Shown in pieces: positions 1-9,525 of a DNA stretch of 64,000 nucleotides (positions within the stretch are counted from its first letter, which is position 1; each line of letters opens with the position of its first letter). The notes below the pieces were generated by a model, which was not told the DNA's origin, made no database searches, and saw only the letters and a program-made list of their open reading frames with translations. The stretch spans positions 62,001-126,000 of the forward strand of contig CM071589.1 in NCBI GenBank assembly GCA_036429605.1. The letters run 5' to 3'. The position numbers and the translations under genes were made by a program. The DNA is from Cladobotryum mycophilum (lineage: Eukaryota; Ascomycota; Sordariomycetes; Hypocreales; Hypocreaceae).

Positions 1-2003
1 TCAACAGCTGATCTCTGTTTCCGGCCACCAAGTTGGGTTGGGTTTAGAAGGTCTTGTGTGGAAGCTAGATAGCTTAGTCTGCTTGCAACTATCTTTTCTA
101 AGACCTTTCCTAGGCAGTTAAGCAAGGCTATAACTCTATACGCCTTTGGGCTACTGTAGTCTAGCTTATTGGCCTTTGGAAGGATGATTCCAATCGCTTC
201 TCTCCAGCTAACTGGCTGATACCCTGCTGTGAATAAGGCCTGATAAGCTTTATTTAACAGGGTTGGTACCGCCGAGTAAGTCTTCTGTATTAGGAGGAAA
301 TTAATTGTATCAGGGCCTGGGGCTTTCTTGTTAGAGGATGAAAAGATAGCCCGTTGGACCTCTATATCCTCTAGCTTTGGCCATTTCCAGTAAGTCCTTT
401 CGGGTGTAGGTCTCATTTGTTCTTGTTGACTGGCTATGGATAGCTTTTGAAAGCTATTTTCTAGCTGCTGTAGTTGATGTCTTGAGGTCCTAGTTGGTCT
501 TGTAGTTGGTCTTGTAGTTGATTTCGGTACTGCATTAGCTGTAGACCGTAAGTCTAGCCAGTCTGCCGATTTGGATCTCGGCCGGCTGGGAATTTGAACC
601 TCTATTTTAGACCTTCTAGCCGATTCGGAGTGGCTAACAGTAGGGGTGGGGAATAGTGTCTGTAAAAAGGCTATACATTTCTCCTCGAAGGTCTGAGCCT
701 GTTGTTGCTGACCTTCTTTAGTATATGTGATACTAGGAAGGCTGCTATTCTGGCGTGCCTTGGTGTATTTGTATGCCTTATAGATGTCTGTGGTCACAGC
801 TTCCTCAAGAAAGCTATTCCAGTGGGTTCTCTTTGTAGTTCGTAGGGCTAGGTTATAGCTATTACGAGCTTCTTTCCAGATCGCTAGGGTTATTGCCGTT
901 GGGCCTGCCTTATACAGTCGTGTAGCTCTGTTCAAAGCTTTCCGTAGGTCTTTTAGCTCATCGTTCCACCAGGGCTTAGAGCGTTCAGAGGGTCTTTGCT
1001 TAGCTATAGCTAGTTCAGCTGCTTCCAGGATAGTGTCTCTGAGGAGATTAGCTATCTCGTCCCAGCTAGAGGTGCCGATCAGTTGATCTAGCTGGGCAAG
1101 GGCTTTAGGCTCTGCTCTAGTTAACAATTTGCTATAGGCCTTCCAGTCGGCTTTCTTATAGTTGAACAATGGTTGTCGTGTTTGATGCAAGCGGCTTGTT
1201 CCTAAAGGCCTTGATACATAGGCTTCAAAGGTAAGAGCCTCGTGATCAGAGCCAGTTGCTGGTGCAGCTTGCCAGTTACCCCATCTAAGGGCTTGGAAGC
1301 CTATGCTAAAAGCTAGATCTATTACAGAAGGTCTCCGTAGGTTCTTTCTGTAATAGGTACCGCCGAGCTCTATGGCCTTACTAGTATCAACTAGTAGGGT
1401 AGCTTGCTGGTTATCTAGCCACTGGACTAGGCTATTGGCTCGGGCTGTGGCTGTTGGCTTGGCTTGAGTGTTCCAGCGAGTATGGTGAAGGTTGAGGTCT
1501 CCTGCTAGGATAGAGGGTTGTTTAAGCCTGCCTATTGGGAAAAGTGATCGTTCAATTGTGTATAGGCCTTGTTGACCAGTTGCTTGATCAGCTGCTTGGG
1601 CTGTCTGATTGGCCTGTTGGCTAGCTTGTTGAGGCTGTTCATTGTATAGGTTGATCAGGAGGAATGGTTCAATGCCTAGTATCTCAATAGCTAAGATATC
1701 AGGATCATTGAAAAGGTCGTAGCGGGGAGTAAACTCTAGCTGGCTGGCTTTTCTAACATACGATAAGACTCTAGGTTTAATCTTTATGCTTGAAGGGCTA
1801 GGGCTAGGTTGTGGTGTAATAAGGTTGTACGCTGTGTGTTCTAGTACGCTCCAGGTACCTGTTTCCTTATTGTTAAAGCAGTAGGGTTCTTGGAGTATAA
1901 TAATATCAGCCTTGGCCTCTAAGGCTAGCTGTAGGGCTGTATGATGTACTGTGTTGGTTTTGTGTGTGTTATGTTGGAAGATCTTAAGATAGCTTTCTAG
2001 CAT
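1..2003 (-). CDS. LINE ORF2: EEP endonuclease and reverse transcriptase, partial (C terminus off the window)
   Basis: Reading down from the ATG at 2003 gives 667 codons without a stop to the window edge. The N-terminal third is an exonuclease-endonuclease-phosphatase domain: I see an early EPYCFN motif, then GDLNLHHTRWN, then GSDHEAL, the expected E, D-x-N and S-D-H signatures of LINE endonucleases. After a linker containing WWNDEL, the reverse transcriptase begins with KKAPGPDTINF, followed by PKANK, YRVIALLNCLGKVLEK and NPTQLGGRK, which are the fingers motifs. The YxDD catalytic motif and the RNase H domain would lie beyond position 1. The start codon overlaps the ORF1 stop in the string ATGCTAG, suggesting coupled translation by reinitiation. 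The protein would nick DNA and prime reverse transcription on the target. Confidence 0.9.
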   Translation of the reverse strand, partial: MLESYLKIFQHNTHKTNTVHHTALQLALEAKADIIILQEPYCFNNKETGTWSVLEHTAYNLITPQPSPSPSSIKIKPRVLSYVRKASQLEFTPRYDLFNDPDILAIEILGIEPFLLINLYNEQPQQASQQANQTAQAADQATGQQGLYTIERSLFPIGRLKQPSILAGDLNLHHTRWNTQAKPTATARANSLVQWLDNQQATLLVDTSKAIELGGTYYRKNLRRPSVIDLAFSIGFQALRWGNWQAAPATGSDHEALTFEAYVSRPLGTSRLHQTRQPLFNYKKADWKAYSKLLTRAEPKALAQLDQLIGTSSWDEIANLLRDTILEAAELAIAKQRPSERSKPWWNDELKDLRKALNRATRLYKAGPTAITLAIWKEARNSYNLALRTTKRTHWNSFLEEAVTTDIYKAYKYTKARQNSSLPSITYTKEGQQQQAQTFEEKCIAFLQTLFPTPTVSHSESARRSKIEVQIPSRPRSKSADWLDLRSTANAVPKSTTRPTTRPTRTSRHQLQQLENSFQKLSIASQQEQMRPTPERTYWKWPKLEDIEVQRAIFSSSNKKAPGPDTINFLLIQKTYSAVPTLLNKAYQALFTAGYQPVSWREAIGIILPKANKLDYSSPKAYRVIALLNCLGKVLEKIVASRLSYLASTQDLLNPTQLGGRKQRSAV

Positions 2004-3262
2004 GAGATAGCCTTATAAGTCTCACAGTCTGTGCTATTTGCCTGGTGGTTACCCATACAGTTGGCACATTTGGGTTCCTGGTGTTGGCAGCTAGACCTGG
2101 CCTTGCAGCTAGGGCAGCTGTGGTTCTTTGTGTTATGGCTACCAGCACATATAGCACATTTGTAAGCCTTGCGGCAGTTCCCAGCGTCATGGTTGAAGCC
2201 TAAGCAACGGAAGCACTGGGTTTTAGCTGTATAGGCTTTGTACGGGACTACCCTAGTTCTAACCCCAGCTATATAGAGTCCTTGCTTTTTGCTATGCTTG
2301 CTGTACGCTTCTGTTGATACTGCAAATACCACTGAGCCGGCTTTTTGTTCCGCGGATGGTGTTTTAAGCCATCTAGGTTGGCCTATAGTCTTGATTGGGT
2401 TGAAGGTCTCTGTTTCTTCCTGGAAGATACTAAGAATGTCTATTTCTTCTAGGATTGGTACCCCATGAGCTACTAGTTTGATCCATCTAGTAGGGGCCTC
2501 GGCTAGTTTGATTGGGTATTCTTGGAAGGTCTCTTCCAAAAGGTCTTGTTGGGTAAGGAGGTTGCTGGCTAGTTGAGCTGATGTGGCTGTGATAACTATG
2601 TTATTTCTAGCTGATTGCTGTACGCTAGCTATACTCTTGGCTCCTAGAGCTTGGTTTAGCTTGTTCCTCAGTGTGATCGAGGGCAGTGGTTTTTGGAAGC
2701 TATATCCGGTTTCTAGCTTGAGAACAACTTGTAGGTCTGTTTTTCTAGGCTTCTGAGGTGCTGTTTTAGCTGCTATAGATTCCTTAGCTGCTGTGGTTCT
2801 TTTTGGGGTTTGTTCTGCCCATTGGCTTTGTTCTATGCCTTTCTTAGCTATAGAGCTGTATGAAGGTGTTCTTGGTTGTTTTTGTTGTTCCAGCCTAATA
2901 GCTTCCTCTAGTTGATTGATAAGATCAGTGTAGAATGGTTGGATGACTTGAGCTTTGTTTATAGCCTCCAGGGCTGCTTGAATATGCTGTAACGCGTTTG
3001 GGGCCTCTAGTTGTTGTTGTTGTTGGGCCTCTTGGGCCTCTTGGGCCTCTTTGGCTAGTTGTTCGTTTGGACCATTGTCTGAGGTTATTTCCATTGCATC
3101 TGTGGCCTCTGGACTAGTAATTTTGCTAGCTGTGGCTTGGGCTTGAGCTAGGGCCAATTGTATCATAGCTTTAGCTGTGGCTGTAGCTGTGGCTTTGATC
3201 GTGGCGCGTTCATCGCGTCTGTCGCGTCGAGTGAGCTTTTCCTGTGCTCTTGTAAAAGCCAT
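1997..3262 (-). CDS. LINE ORF1: Gag-like RNA-binding protein with CCHC zinc knuckles
   Basis: This 421-residue protein is typical of ORF1 in fungal Tad-like elements. The first 130 residues are Ala/Gln-rich low complexity, including TATATA and AQEAQEAQ tracts; the DNA shows a matching TTG and GGGCCTCTT repeat at about 3010-3050. A central region of about residues 170-340 is the RRM-like ORF1 core. The C terminus carries a canonical zinc knuckle, CFRCLGFNHDAGNC (CX2CX4HX4C), followed by two Cys/His clusters starting CAIC and CANC. It should coat element RNA in the ribonucleoprotein particle. The frame is intact and ends in a TAG that overlaps the ORF2 start codon. Confidence 0.88.
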   Translation of the reverse strand: MAFTRAQEKLTRRDRRDERATIKATATATAKAMIQLALAQAQATASKITSPEATDAMEITSDNGPNEQLAKEAQEAQEAQQQQQLEAPNALQHIQAALEAINKAQVIQPFYTDLINQLEEAIRLEQQKQPRTPSYSSIAKKGIEQSQWAEQTPKRTTAAKESIAAKTAPQKPRKTDLQVVLKLETGYSFQKPLPSITLRNKLNQALGAKSIASVQQSARNNIVITATSAQLASNLLTQQDLLEETFQEYPIKLAEAPTRWIKLVAHGVPILEEIDILSIFQEETETFNPIKTIGQPRWLKTPSAEQKAGSVVFAVSTEAYSKHSKKQGLYIAGVRTRVVPYKAYTAKTQCFRCLGFNHDAGNCRKAYKCAICAGSHNTKNHSCPSCKARSSCQHQEPKCANCMGNHQANSTDCETYKAISC

Positions 3263-3278
3263 CTATAAGGGCTGATAT

Positions 3279-3304
3279 CCCTTCCGCAAGCGATTGCGGA
3301 AGGG
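3279..3304. promoter_or_regulatory. Perfect GC-rich hairpin 16 nt upstream of the LINE ORF1 start
   Basis: CCCTTCCGCAA at 3279-3289 and TTGCGGAAGGG at 3294-3304 are exact reverse complements separated by the tetraloop-sized GCGA. On the minus strand this lies in the 5' leader of the LINE, 16 nt upstream of the ORF1 ATG. Such a stem could affect scanning or mark full-length element RNA; that role is inference. It is clearly structured in either strand sense. Confidence 0.7.
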
Positions 3305-3415
3305 TGCAGTGTTAATAGATGGAATCTATTTCCCTTAGTTAACTTGTATTGTGTTTTTCTGGCGTTTTAAGCTCGATTCGGTGGCGTTTTTTTGCCGTTG
3401 TCGGGTCGTCATATA

Positions 3416-4016
3416 AGGTTTGTTTTTATACATTACATAATTATATATATATGTTTAAGATTCACTTGAAATATAAATGCTTTGATTATTTTAGTTTGAA
3501 GTTTTAGCTATCTAATTGGATTTATTCTAGAATTATATAAAACAGTTATTTTAGTGTAAAAGAGTAGCCGGAAAGCAAGACTAATCGGGAACTAGGTAGT
3601 CTAAGTTAGATATTATATAATTACTAAGTTAGTAAAGCGAATGGCTAATACTAGTAATAGGACTAATAACCTATTATATGATCTAAAGGGTTAGGACATA
3701 ATACTATTAAAAATGTCTTTGAGTTATTCATTTCTAACCCTCAATTCTTAAAGACAAGGGGCGAGGTGTAAAGCAAGTGTCTTAAAGTTAGATTACAATA
3801 ATTGGATAGAAAATATCACCCTGTCCTTACTATTCCCTCTGTAGAATAGTACATGTAACCTAACCGCTTAGTATAATAAGATAAGGCGAATTGCAACGAA
3901 ACTACCATTTCTATTTCTACTTTCTTTCCCGTCGCAGCTGCCTTTTTCTTTCGTCCTCGCATACCCTTTCTTTTCTTCTTCTTATTATTACTCTTACTAC
4001 CAATCGAGTCGCCAAC
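3416..4016. other. AT-rich spacer and terpene synthase leader
   Basis: From 3416 to about 3880 the DNA is AT-rich with no recognisable gene. From about 3890 to 4016 it becomes strongly pyrimidine-rich on the plus strand (runs of TTTCTATTTCTACTTTC type), directly before the terpene synthase ATG. CT-rich leaders of this kind are common in front of transcribed fungal genes, so the promoter and 5' UTR of the terpene synthase probably lie here. Confidence 0.5.
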
Positions 4017-5182
4017 ATGTTTGACCCGTCGTGCTGCCCATCCGGAACGATTATCCTCCCCGACCTTATGTCGTACCTTCCTTACCCTCTCCGACGCAAT
4101 CCAAACGGAAAGGCCGCTGGTAAGGCCTCTGAAGTCTGGATTCTCTCGTATGTAGACTTTGATGAGAGGAAGCGCAACGCTTTCCTTGGCATTAAAGCAG
4201 GCGAACTCGGTGCTTTTTGTTACCCTGACGCGCTGGAGGACAGACTGAAGATGTGCGGGGACTTCACTAACTTTTTATTTATTTTCGACGATTGGTCCGA
4301 CGAATTCAAAGCGGGAGATGTAATAGGGATGCAGACGTGTGTTATGGAAGCGTTGCGAGATCCACTTGGATACCAGACAGATAAGAAGGTTGGACTGTTG
4401 ACCAAGGAGTATGTTCTTTTTCCTTAACGCACTGGCTGTTCGCTAATCCTGATTAAATGTTATGTTGTGCTATAGCTACTTCTCTCGATTCGTCTCAGCT
4501 GGTGGCCCAGGCCGTATTCGGCGCTTTATCAATAACATGGATCTTTACTTGCAGGCCGTTCACCATCAAGCTCTTGATCGTGCCAACCGGAACATTCCCG
4601 ACCTTGAGTCGTATATCGTCCTTCGCCGAAACACCAGTGCCTGTAAACCATCGTTCGCGCTCATTGAGTACGTTGGCAACATCGATATGCCTGACGAAGT
4701 CATGGACCACCCCTACATGAAGATCCTCGAGGATGCCTGCAATGACTGCGTTAGCTGGTCTAATGTATGATGTCTTTATTCCTTCCCTTACATTTTCCAT
4801 TCTCAGTCCATTTATTAATTGCTATATATTTGTTTTGATATAGGATATATATTCTTATAACGTCGAGCAAACTAAGGGCGATACACATAATATGCTCGTT
4901 GTGCTTATGCATGAGAAGAGCATGATATTGCAGGAGGCAGCTGATTATGTCGGGGACCTTTGCTGTCGCAGCGTTGACACATTTGAGGAGACGAGGAAGA
5001 TGTTTCCTTCTTATGGCCCCGCAGTCGATCGCCAGATTGAGATCTATATCGACGGGCTGCAAAACTGGATGATTGGTGCGATGTACTGGACGTTCGTATC
5101 AGAGCGCTATTTTGGGACAAAGGCAATGGATGTGATGAAGCACTGTACAGTCCAAATTTCGCCAAAGAAGTCAATAGATTAG
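4017..5182 (+). CDS. Class I terpene synthase (fungal sesquiterpene synthase type)
   Basis: Three exons, 4017-4408, 4476-4764 and 4844-5182, join in frame to a 339-residue protein, the usual length for fungal class I sesquiterpene synthases. Both introns are GT-AG (67 and 79 bp), the first with a CTAAT branch site. The start at 4017 follows GCCAAC and gives the family-like N terminus (ILPDLMSYLPY near residue 13). The metal-binding motif is FDDWSDEF (D91, D92, D95). NDIYSYNVE (N227, S231, E235) is the NSE triad, formed exactly across intron 2. An RY pair occurs near the C terminus in FVSERYFG. The middle contains HHQALDRANRN and CKPSFALIEY, typical of the pentalenene-synthase-like family. It should ionise a prenyl diphosphate, probably FPP, and cyclise it in the cytosol; the product cannot be predicted. 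No P450 or transporter lies beside it. It is flanked by a LINE and an AT desert, yet carries no nonsense or frameshift. Confidence 0.93.
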
Positions 5183-5622
5183 GATATTGTGTTAGTAGAC
5201 TGTATGCAATAGTTAAGTAAAGTGTTAAAATTAGTTGAATTTAAATAGCATTATAGTTAATTAAATAAAATTAAATATTTATATATTTATTCATTTATAG
5301 ACTTTAGTAAATATTTTAATGGCTAAGCTAATAGTAAGGTTTTAATAGCCTTAATTACTCTATACTTATATAAAAGTAAAAGAGTGAAAATAATCTTTAA
5401 TATTAAGGGATATTATAACTTAACCTTAGTATTAATTCAAGGCTTATATAATAGTATATTTGCTAAAGCTATAATAAAAAAGTAATAATTATAACATTAA
5501 TAATTATTTAATTAAGTATTAAATTAATAAATAGGTTTTTAATTTTATAATGAAATATTTATAATAACCCGATTTTACGCTTAGGTTATATATTAAGTTA
5601 AATTTATTTTTAATAATACTTA
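5183..5622. other. AT-rich spacer
   Basis: Very AT-rich sequence with no open frame or repeat boundary that I can recognise. It ends at the TA target duplication (5621-5622) of the pogo relic. Confidence 0.6.
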
Positions 5623-7492
5623 ACGTAATCCATAAGCGAGCGGACCACACAAACGAGCGGACCACCCTCTATAATAATATTTACCTTTACATCTATATAT
5701 TAAATTCCTTTACAATCTCTTATAGCAGAACCTTTAAATAAAAGTAAAGTACTGCTTACCCTTTAAGCTTTTAAATAAAACCCGAATTTAAGTCTTAGAG
5801 CTATAGCTAAGATTTATAATATTAATTATACAATAATTCTTTAGCGTTGTATTAGTATATCTTCGCGATATAATATAATTACTAATTTAATAAATCTTAT
5901 AAAATTAAAAGAAAAAGCTATAATTAAGTATATAATTAATCTATTTATACAATTATTTCCACCTAGATTACTTAATATTAAAAAAATAACTAATCATTTA
6001 TTATACATATATAATATACTATTAATTAGTAAAAATTAGGTATTAAACTTTATTAAATACTAGCTAAAGCTCTATATATATTAGGCTTGTAAATATAATT
6101 ATTAAAAAGCTAAATATAAAAATCTAAAGTTTATTAATAATTAGTTTATTTTTATATAAAATATAAAGACTAAATATAAAGTTTTTAATAATAATTTTTA
6201 TAATTTTAATAAAACTAGTTTTATAATAGGTATTATTTTTCTAGGTATAGTCGTTATGACTTCAGAAGGCCTTATAAAAGCTAAATTATTTTAGCCTAGT
6301 AACCAGGAGTAGGTAACTATAATCCAAAGCATTAATATAATAGGTTAAGTAATATTATTATTTATTATTTTTACTATATAATACTATTTTAAGAATTAGT
6401 ATTAAAAGTATAATCTTTTAATAGATTAGTATATTATAATAATAAAAAATAGCTAGACTATTAATAAAATTAGTTTAAATTAAATTAAGTATTTTAATTA
6501 TTATATAGCTTTTTATATAAAAAAGATCTATTAAATACTTATCCTTAATAGCTATAAGAGCTATTATTTAATAGTATTTAAGTTCTATTATAAAAAGTAT
6601 AAGATTATTATAGTCTATATACCTTTTTATTCCTTATATTTACTTTAACTATTAAATATTAATTATTTTAGGCTATTAAAGCAAGCATATAATCGACAAA
6701 TTAAAAAGCTAATACATATATATATCACATATATTAGCAAACTTAACTTCCTTTATACCTTTTATATAGTATTCTTTACTACAATTAATAAGAGGAACAT
6801 TAAAGAAGGCTTTTTAGGATCTGGTTTATTGCCATTTAATCCACAGAGTATTCTTTTAAAGCTTTATATAGAATTATAAACATTAATACCTTTAGAAACA
6901 CTGATTAAGCCTATACAGCCTTAGGTCTCAAAAACACTAAAAAATACACATAAAACTAATTCATAATCAAAGTATATAAAGAATTATATTATTATTTACT
7001 AAAATAGCTTTTTAACTATAATATTAAATATAATTAATTAATTTATAAAAAAAGTAATAGTAATAATATATTAAATAATGCTTTTATATATAGAAGTCTA
7101 AGACCTTTGTGCAGTAAATAAGGCCATAAGTAAGCGCCGTAAAGCAAAGAAAGCACGTATATAACTTAAAGGCGCTCTTACTATTAAAGAAAAGATAGGT
7201 CAATTAGATTAAAAGGATATAAATATATAGATAAAGTAAGAAAAGCAATGAGAAGGGTCTCGTATAAAGGCTACGCGTTGTAGCAAGTGCAGCAAGACAG
7301 GCCATAATATATAAACTTATAAAGAAATATAATAAAATAAAAAGGATATTTCTTATTCTATTATTAGTATAATAGTTACTTAGTATTTTTTTAATATAGG
7401 TATAAAAGAAAAGGGTTATAAGAAGGTGGTTTTATTCTGATCTAAATAAGTGGTCCGCTCGCTTATGTGGTCCGCTCGCTTATGGATTACGT
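5623..7492 (+). mobile_element. Fot1/pogo-type DNA transposon, decayed by RIP-like mutation
   Basis: An 1870-bp element is bounded by inverted repeats starting ACGTAATCCATAAGCGAG on the left and their complement ending at 7492, flanked by TA on both sides (5621-5622 and 7493-7494). A TA target duplication and this size fit Fot1/pogo elements. Each inverted repeat contains two tandem copies of an AAGCGAGCGGACCAC-like unit, a likely transposase-binding array. The interior is full of TA-rich stop codons but still encodes a recognisable transposase in plus orientation. The ends kept their GC content while the interior lost it. Confidence 0.85.
6230..7345 (+). pseudogene. Transposase remnant of the Fot1/pogo element
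   Basis: Translation in the plus direction with stops ignored shows several blocks of a Fot1-like transposase. Around 6244 there is VVMTSEGLIKAK with PSNQE, the block before the second catalytic aspartate. Near 6680 there is LLKQAYNRQI, and near 6810-6870 NIKEGFLGSGLLPFNPQS, the typical segment after the catalytic core. Near 7280 there is a Cys/His tail CSKCSKTGHN. Stops mostly sit where Gln or Trp codons would be expected, which fits C-to-T decay. The catalytic D residues are not reliably placed. It is not functional. Confidence 0.75.
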
Positions 7493-7494
7493 TA

Positions 7495-8187
7495 TGCTTA
7501 TTATTGCTTAATATAATTATACTAAAACTTAAATAAGTTAATTAATTACTTTTAAAAAGATTATTATTAATTTTATTAATTTTTAAAAAGTATCTTTTTT
7601 TAAAAAAATTACTATTTACTTATTATAGCTTTTTAGCTACTATAAAATAATAATCTTATTATTTAATTTTAATTCTTAACCTTAATTTATAATATTATAA
7701 CTTATTATTAATAATAGTTTTACTAACCTATATAACTAAGATTACTAATTTACTAGATAAACAGTAGTTAGTTAGTTTTGTAAATTAAACTTATAATAGC
7801 ACTAAGGCTTTGTGTATATATGTATATAGAATAAAACTACAGAGGTCCGTTTTAAAGATCGTTGCCTAGATCTGCTTAGTTATTTAGCGCCGTACTTTCC
7901 GGGACATAAGGTATAAGTAGGTTTTTTTACTACTATAATATACTAATGTTATAGCACTATCCGTGCTAATAAACAGTACGAATACTTAAATATTATTACT
8001 ATAATTATAAACCTATAGCGTAGATTTATAGAGATTAAAGTATTTTATTATATTTTATTATACTTAATATACTAACAGGGAATATATATAGCTTATAAGC
8101 AATAGGTTTTAAAATAAACCTCTGTAATTAGTATAATATAATATATATTTAATAGTTGTGTTTTTATAACATGTGTTATTAAATTAT
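7495..8187. other. AT-rich spacer between two transposons
   Basis: AT-rich DNA without a supported gene. A short less AT-rich patch at about 7850-7925 may be a relic of something older, but I cannot identify it. Confidence 0.5.
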
Positions 8188-8189
8188 TA

Positions 8190-8627
8190 ACGTAAACCAC
8201 AAGCGAGCGGACCACACAAGCGAGCGGACCACCTGTAAAACCTATATAAAACACTATTTTTAACCCCCTTGCAAAAATCACTAGTTTTTAATAAAACTTA
8301 ATAAAATCTTATTTATAAAATAAAAGATAATAGAATAATAGAATAATATTTCTTTTATATTTTATATAATTTTATTTTATAGTTTATTGTAGAAGCTTAT
8401 TATATGGTATTGTATAAGTATAAATATGAGATAACCTATAAAATAAAATTATATAAAATATAAAAGAAATATTATTAAATTATTCTATTATATCTTATAC
8501 TATAAATAAAATTTCAATTAGTTTTATTAAAAACTAGTGGCTTTTGCAAGGGGGTTAAAATAGTATTGTATATAGGTTTTATAGGTGGTCCGCTCGCTTG
8601 TGTGGTCCGCTCGCTTGTGGTTTACAT
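8190..8627. mobile_element. Fold-back MITE sharing its ends with the Fot1/pogo relic
   Basis: A 438-bp element is flanked by TA (8188-8189 and 8628-8629). Its ends carry the same tandem AAGCGAGCGGACCAC unit as the element at 5623-7492. Nearly the whole element is one imperfect palindrome: the left half, including TTAACCCCCTTGC and TAGTTTTTAATAAAAC, reappears inverted in the right half. It has no coding capacity. This fits a non-autonomous derivative mobilised by the related transposase. Confidence 0.85.
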
Positions 8628-8629
8628 TA

Positions 8630-9094
8630 TATATATTTAAGTAATAAACTTTTGTATAAACTTTAAGTAATAAACTTTTGTATAAACTTTAAGTTTATAT
8701 TATAAATATTTAAGTAATATAATAAATATTAAATAATTATATATTTATTTTTAAAAAGAAATACCTATACTATTTTATACATATATATAAAATAATATAG
8801 CTGTTTATAAAAGCATATTATAATTTATTAAAAATAGCCTTTTATTTAATTAATTATATATACATTGTATAATAAACTCTTTAATTATATTAATAGTTTT
8901 ATTATGCTAAACTAAATTAGATTATATATTAGCTTATATGTTTTTTTATATTTCATATATCATAAATATAATTATATATTCTTAAGCTTTAGTATATTAA
9001 TTATAATATTTTAATTTTATTATTAAAGTTTAGTTTAATTTATTACTAATAAGAAAAAGCTTAATGTAATATTCTAAGTGTTTCCTAATAATAA
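8630..9094. other. AT-rich desert
   Basis: Extremely AT-rich sequence; nothing recognisable. Confidence 0.5.
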
Positions 9095-9307
9095 ATTAAA
9101 GTAATTATATTTAAATTATTATATATACTTAAATTAACTTTACTTAGTCTTAAGTTTATTTAATTTTAACTTATTTAAGTTAATTATAGTTAATTATATT
9201 ATCTAAGGTTTAACTATAGTTATATTTTAATTAATAGCTTATATAAGTACTACTAAAAGTAACTCCTTTCCTAGTAAATAGCATTAGTACAAAGTCGGGT
9301 TATTATA
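9095..9307 (+). repeat. Fragment of LTR family Y (3' part)
   Basis: This segment matches the 3' half of a roughly 445-485 bp repeat (family Y) seen many times in the window: the TTAATTATAG..TAATTATATTATC block, then ATAGCTTATATAAGTA, then a terminal GGGTTATTATA. The 5' half is missing. Confidence 0.6.
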
Positions 9308-9525
9308 GAATTTTACCTTTTTATAAGCTAATACTTTCCTTTTACTTAATTTAATTATTCGTTTATTGTTTAAATGTTTTATTTCTTTTTAATAATAAAC
9401 TGTTCTTTTAATACATTTAAACTATTTTTATTCTAGTTAATAAACTAGTAATTTTATTTTATAATATATTTAAAGCTATTTATGTTAAATAACTATAACA
9501 TTCCAGGCGTTCTTTAATACAAATA

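Larger units (their letters stand above)
1..3415 (-). mobile_element. Tad1-clade non-LTR retrotransposon (LINE), 5' part, cut by the window edge
   Basis: Two overlapping open frames on the minus strand, a Gag-like ORF1 followed by an endonuclease/reverse transcriptase ORF2, give the usual Tad-clade layout. The element runs off the left edge of the window. Base composition is balanced from 1 to about 3415 and then drops abruptly to AT-rich DNA, so the 5' end is placed near 3415, to within a few tens of bases. No stop codon interrupts either frame, which contrasts with the heavily mutated repeats from 5.6 kb onward. The copy therefore looks young, or protected from RIP. The 3' end, any A-rich tail and any target-site duplication are outside the window. 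Confidence 0.9.

Noticed and set aside
3891..4016. Upstream in-frame extension of the terpene synthase to 3891
   Set aside because: It is a low-complexity pyrimidine-rich leader translation; the ATG at 4017 has a better context and gives the family N terminus.
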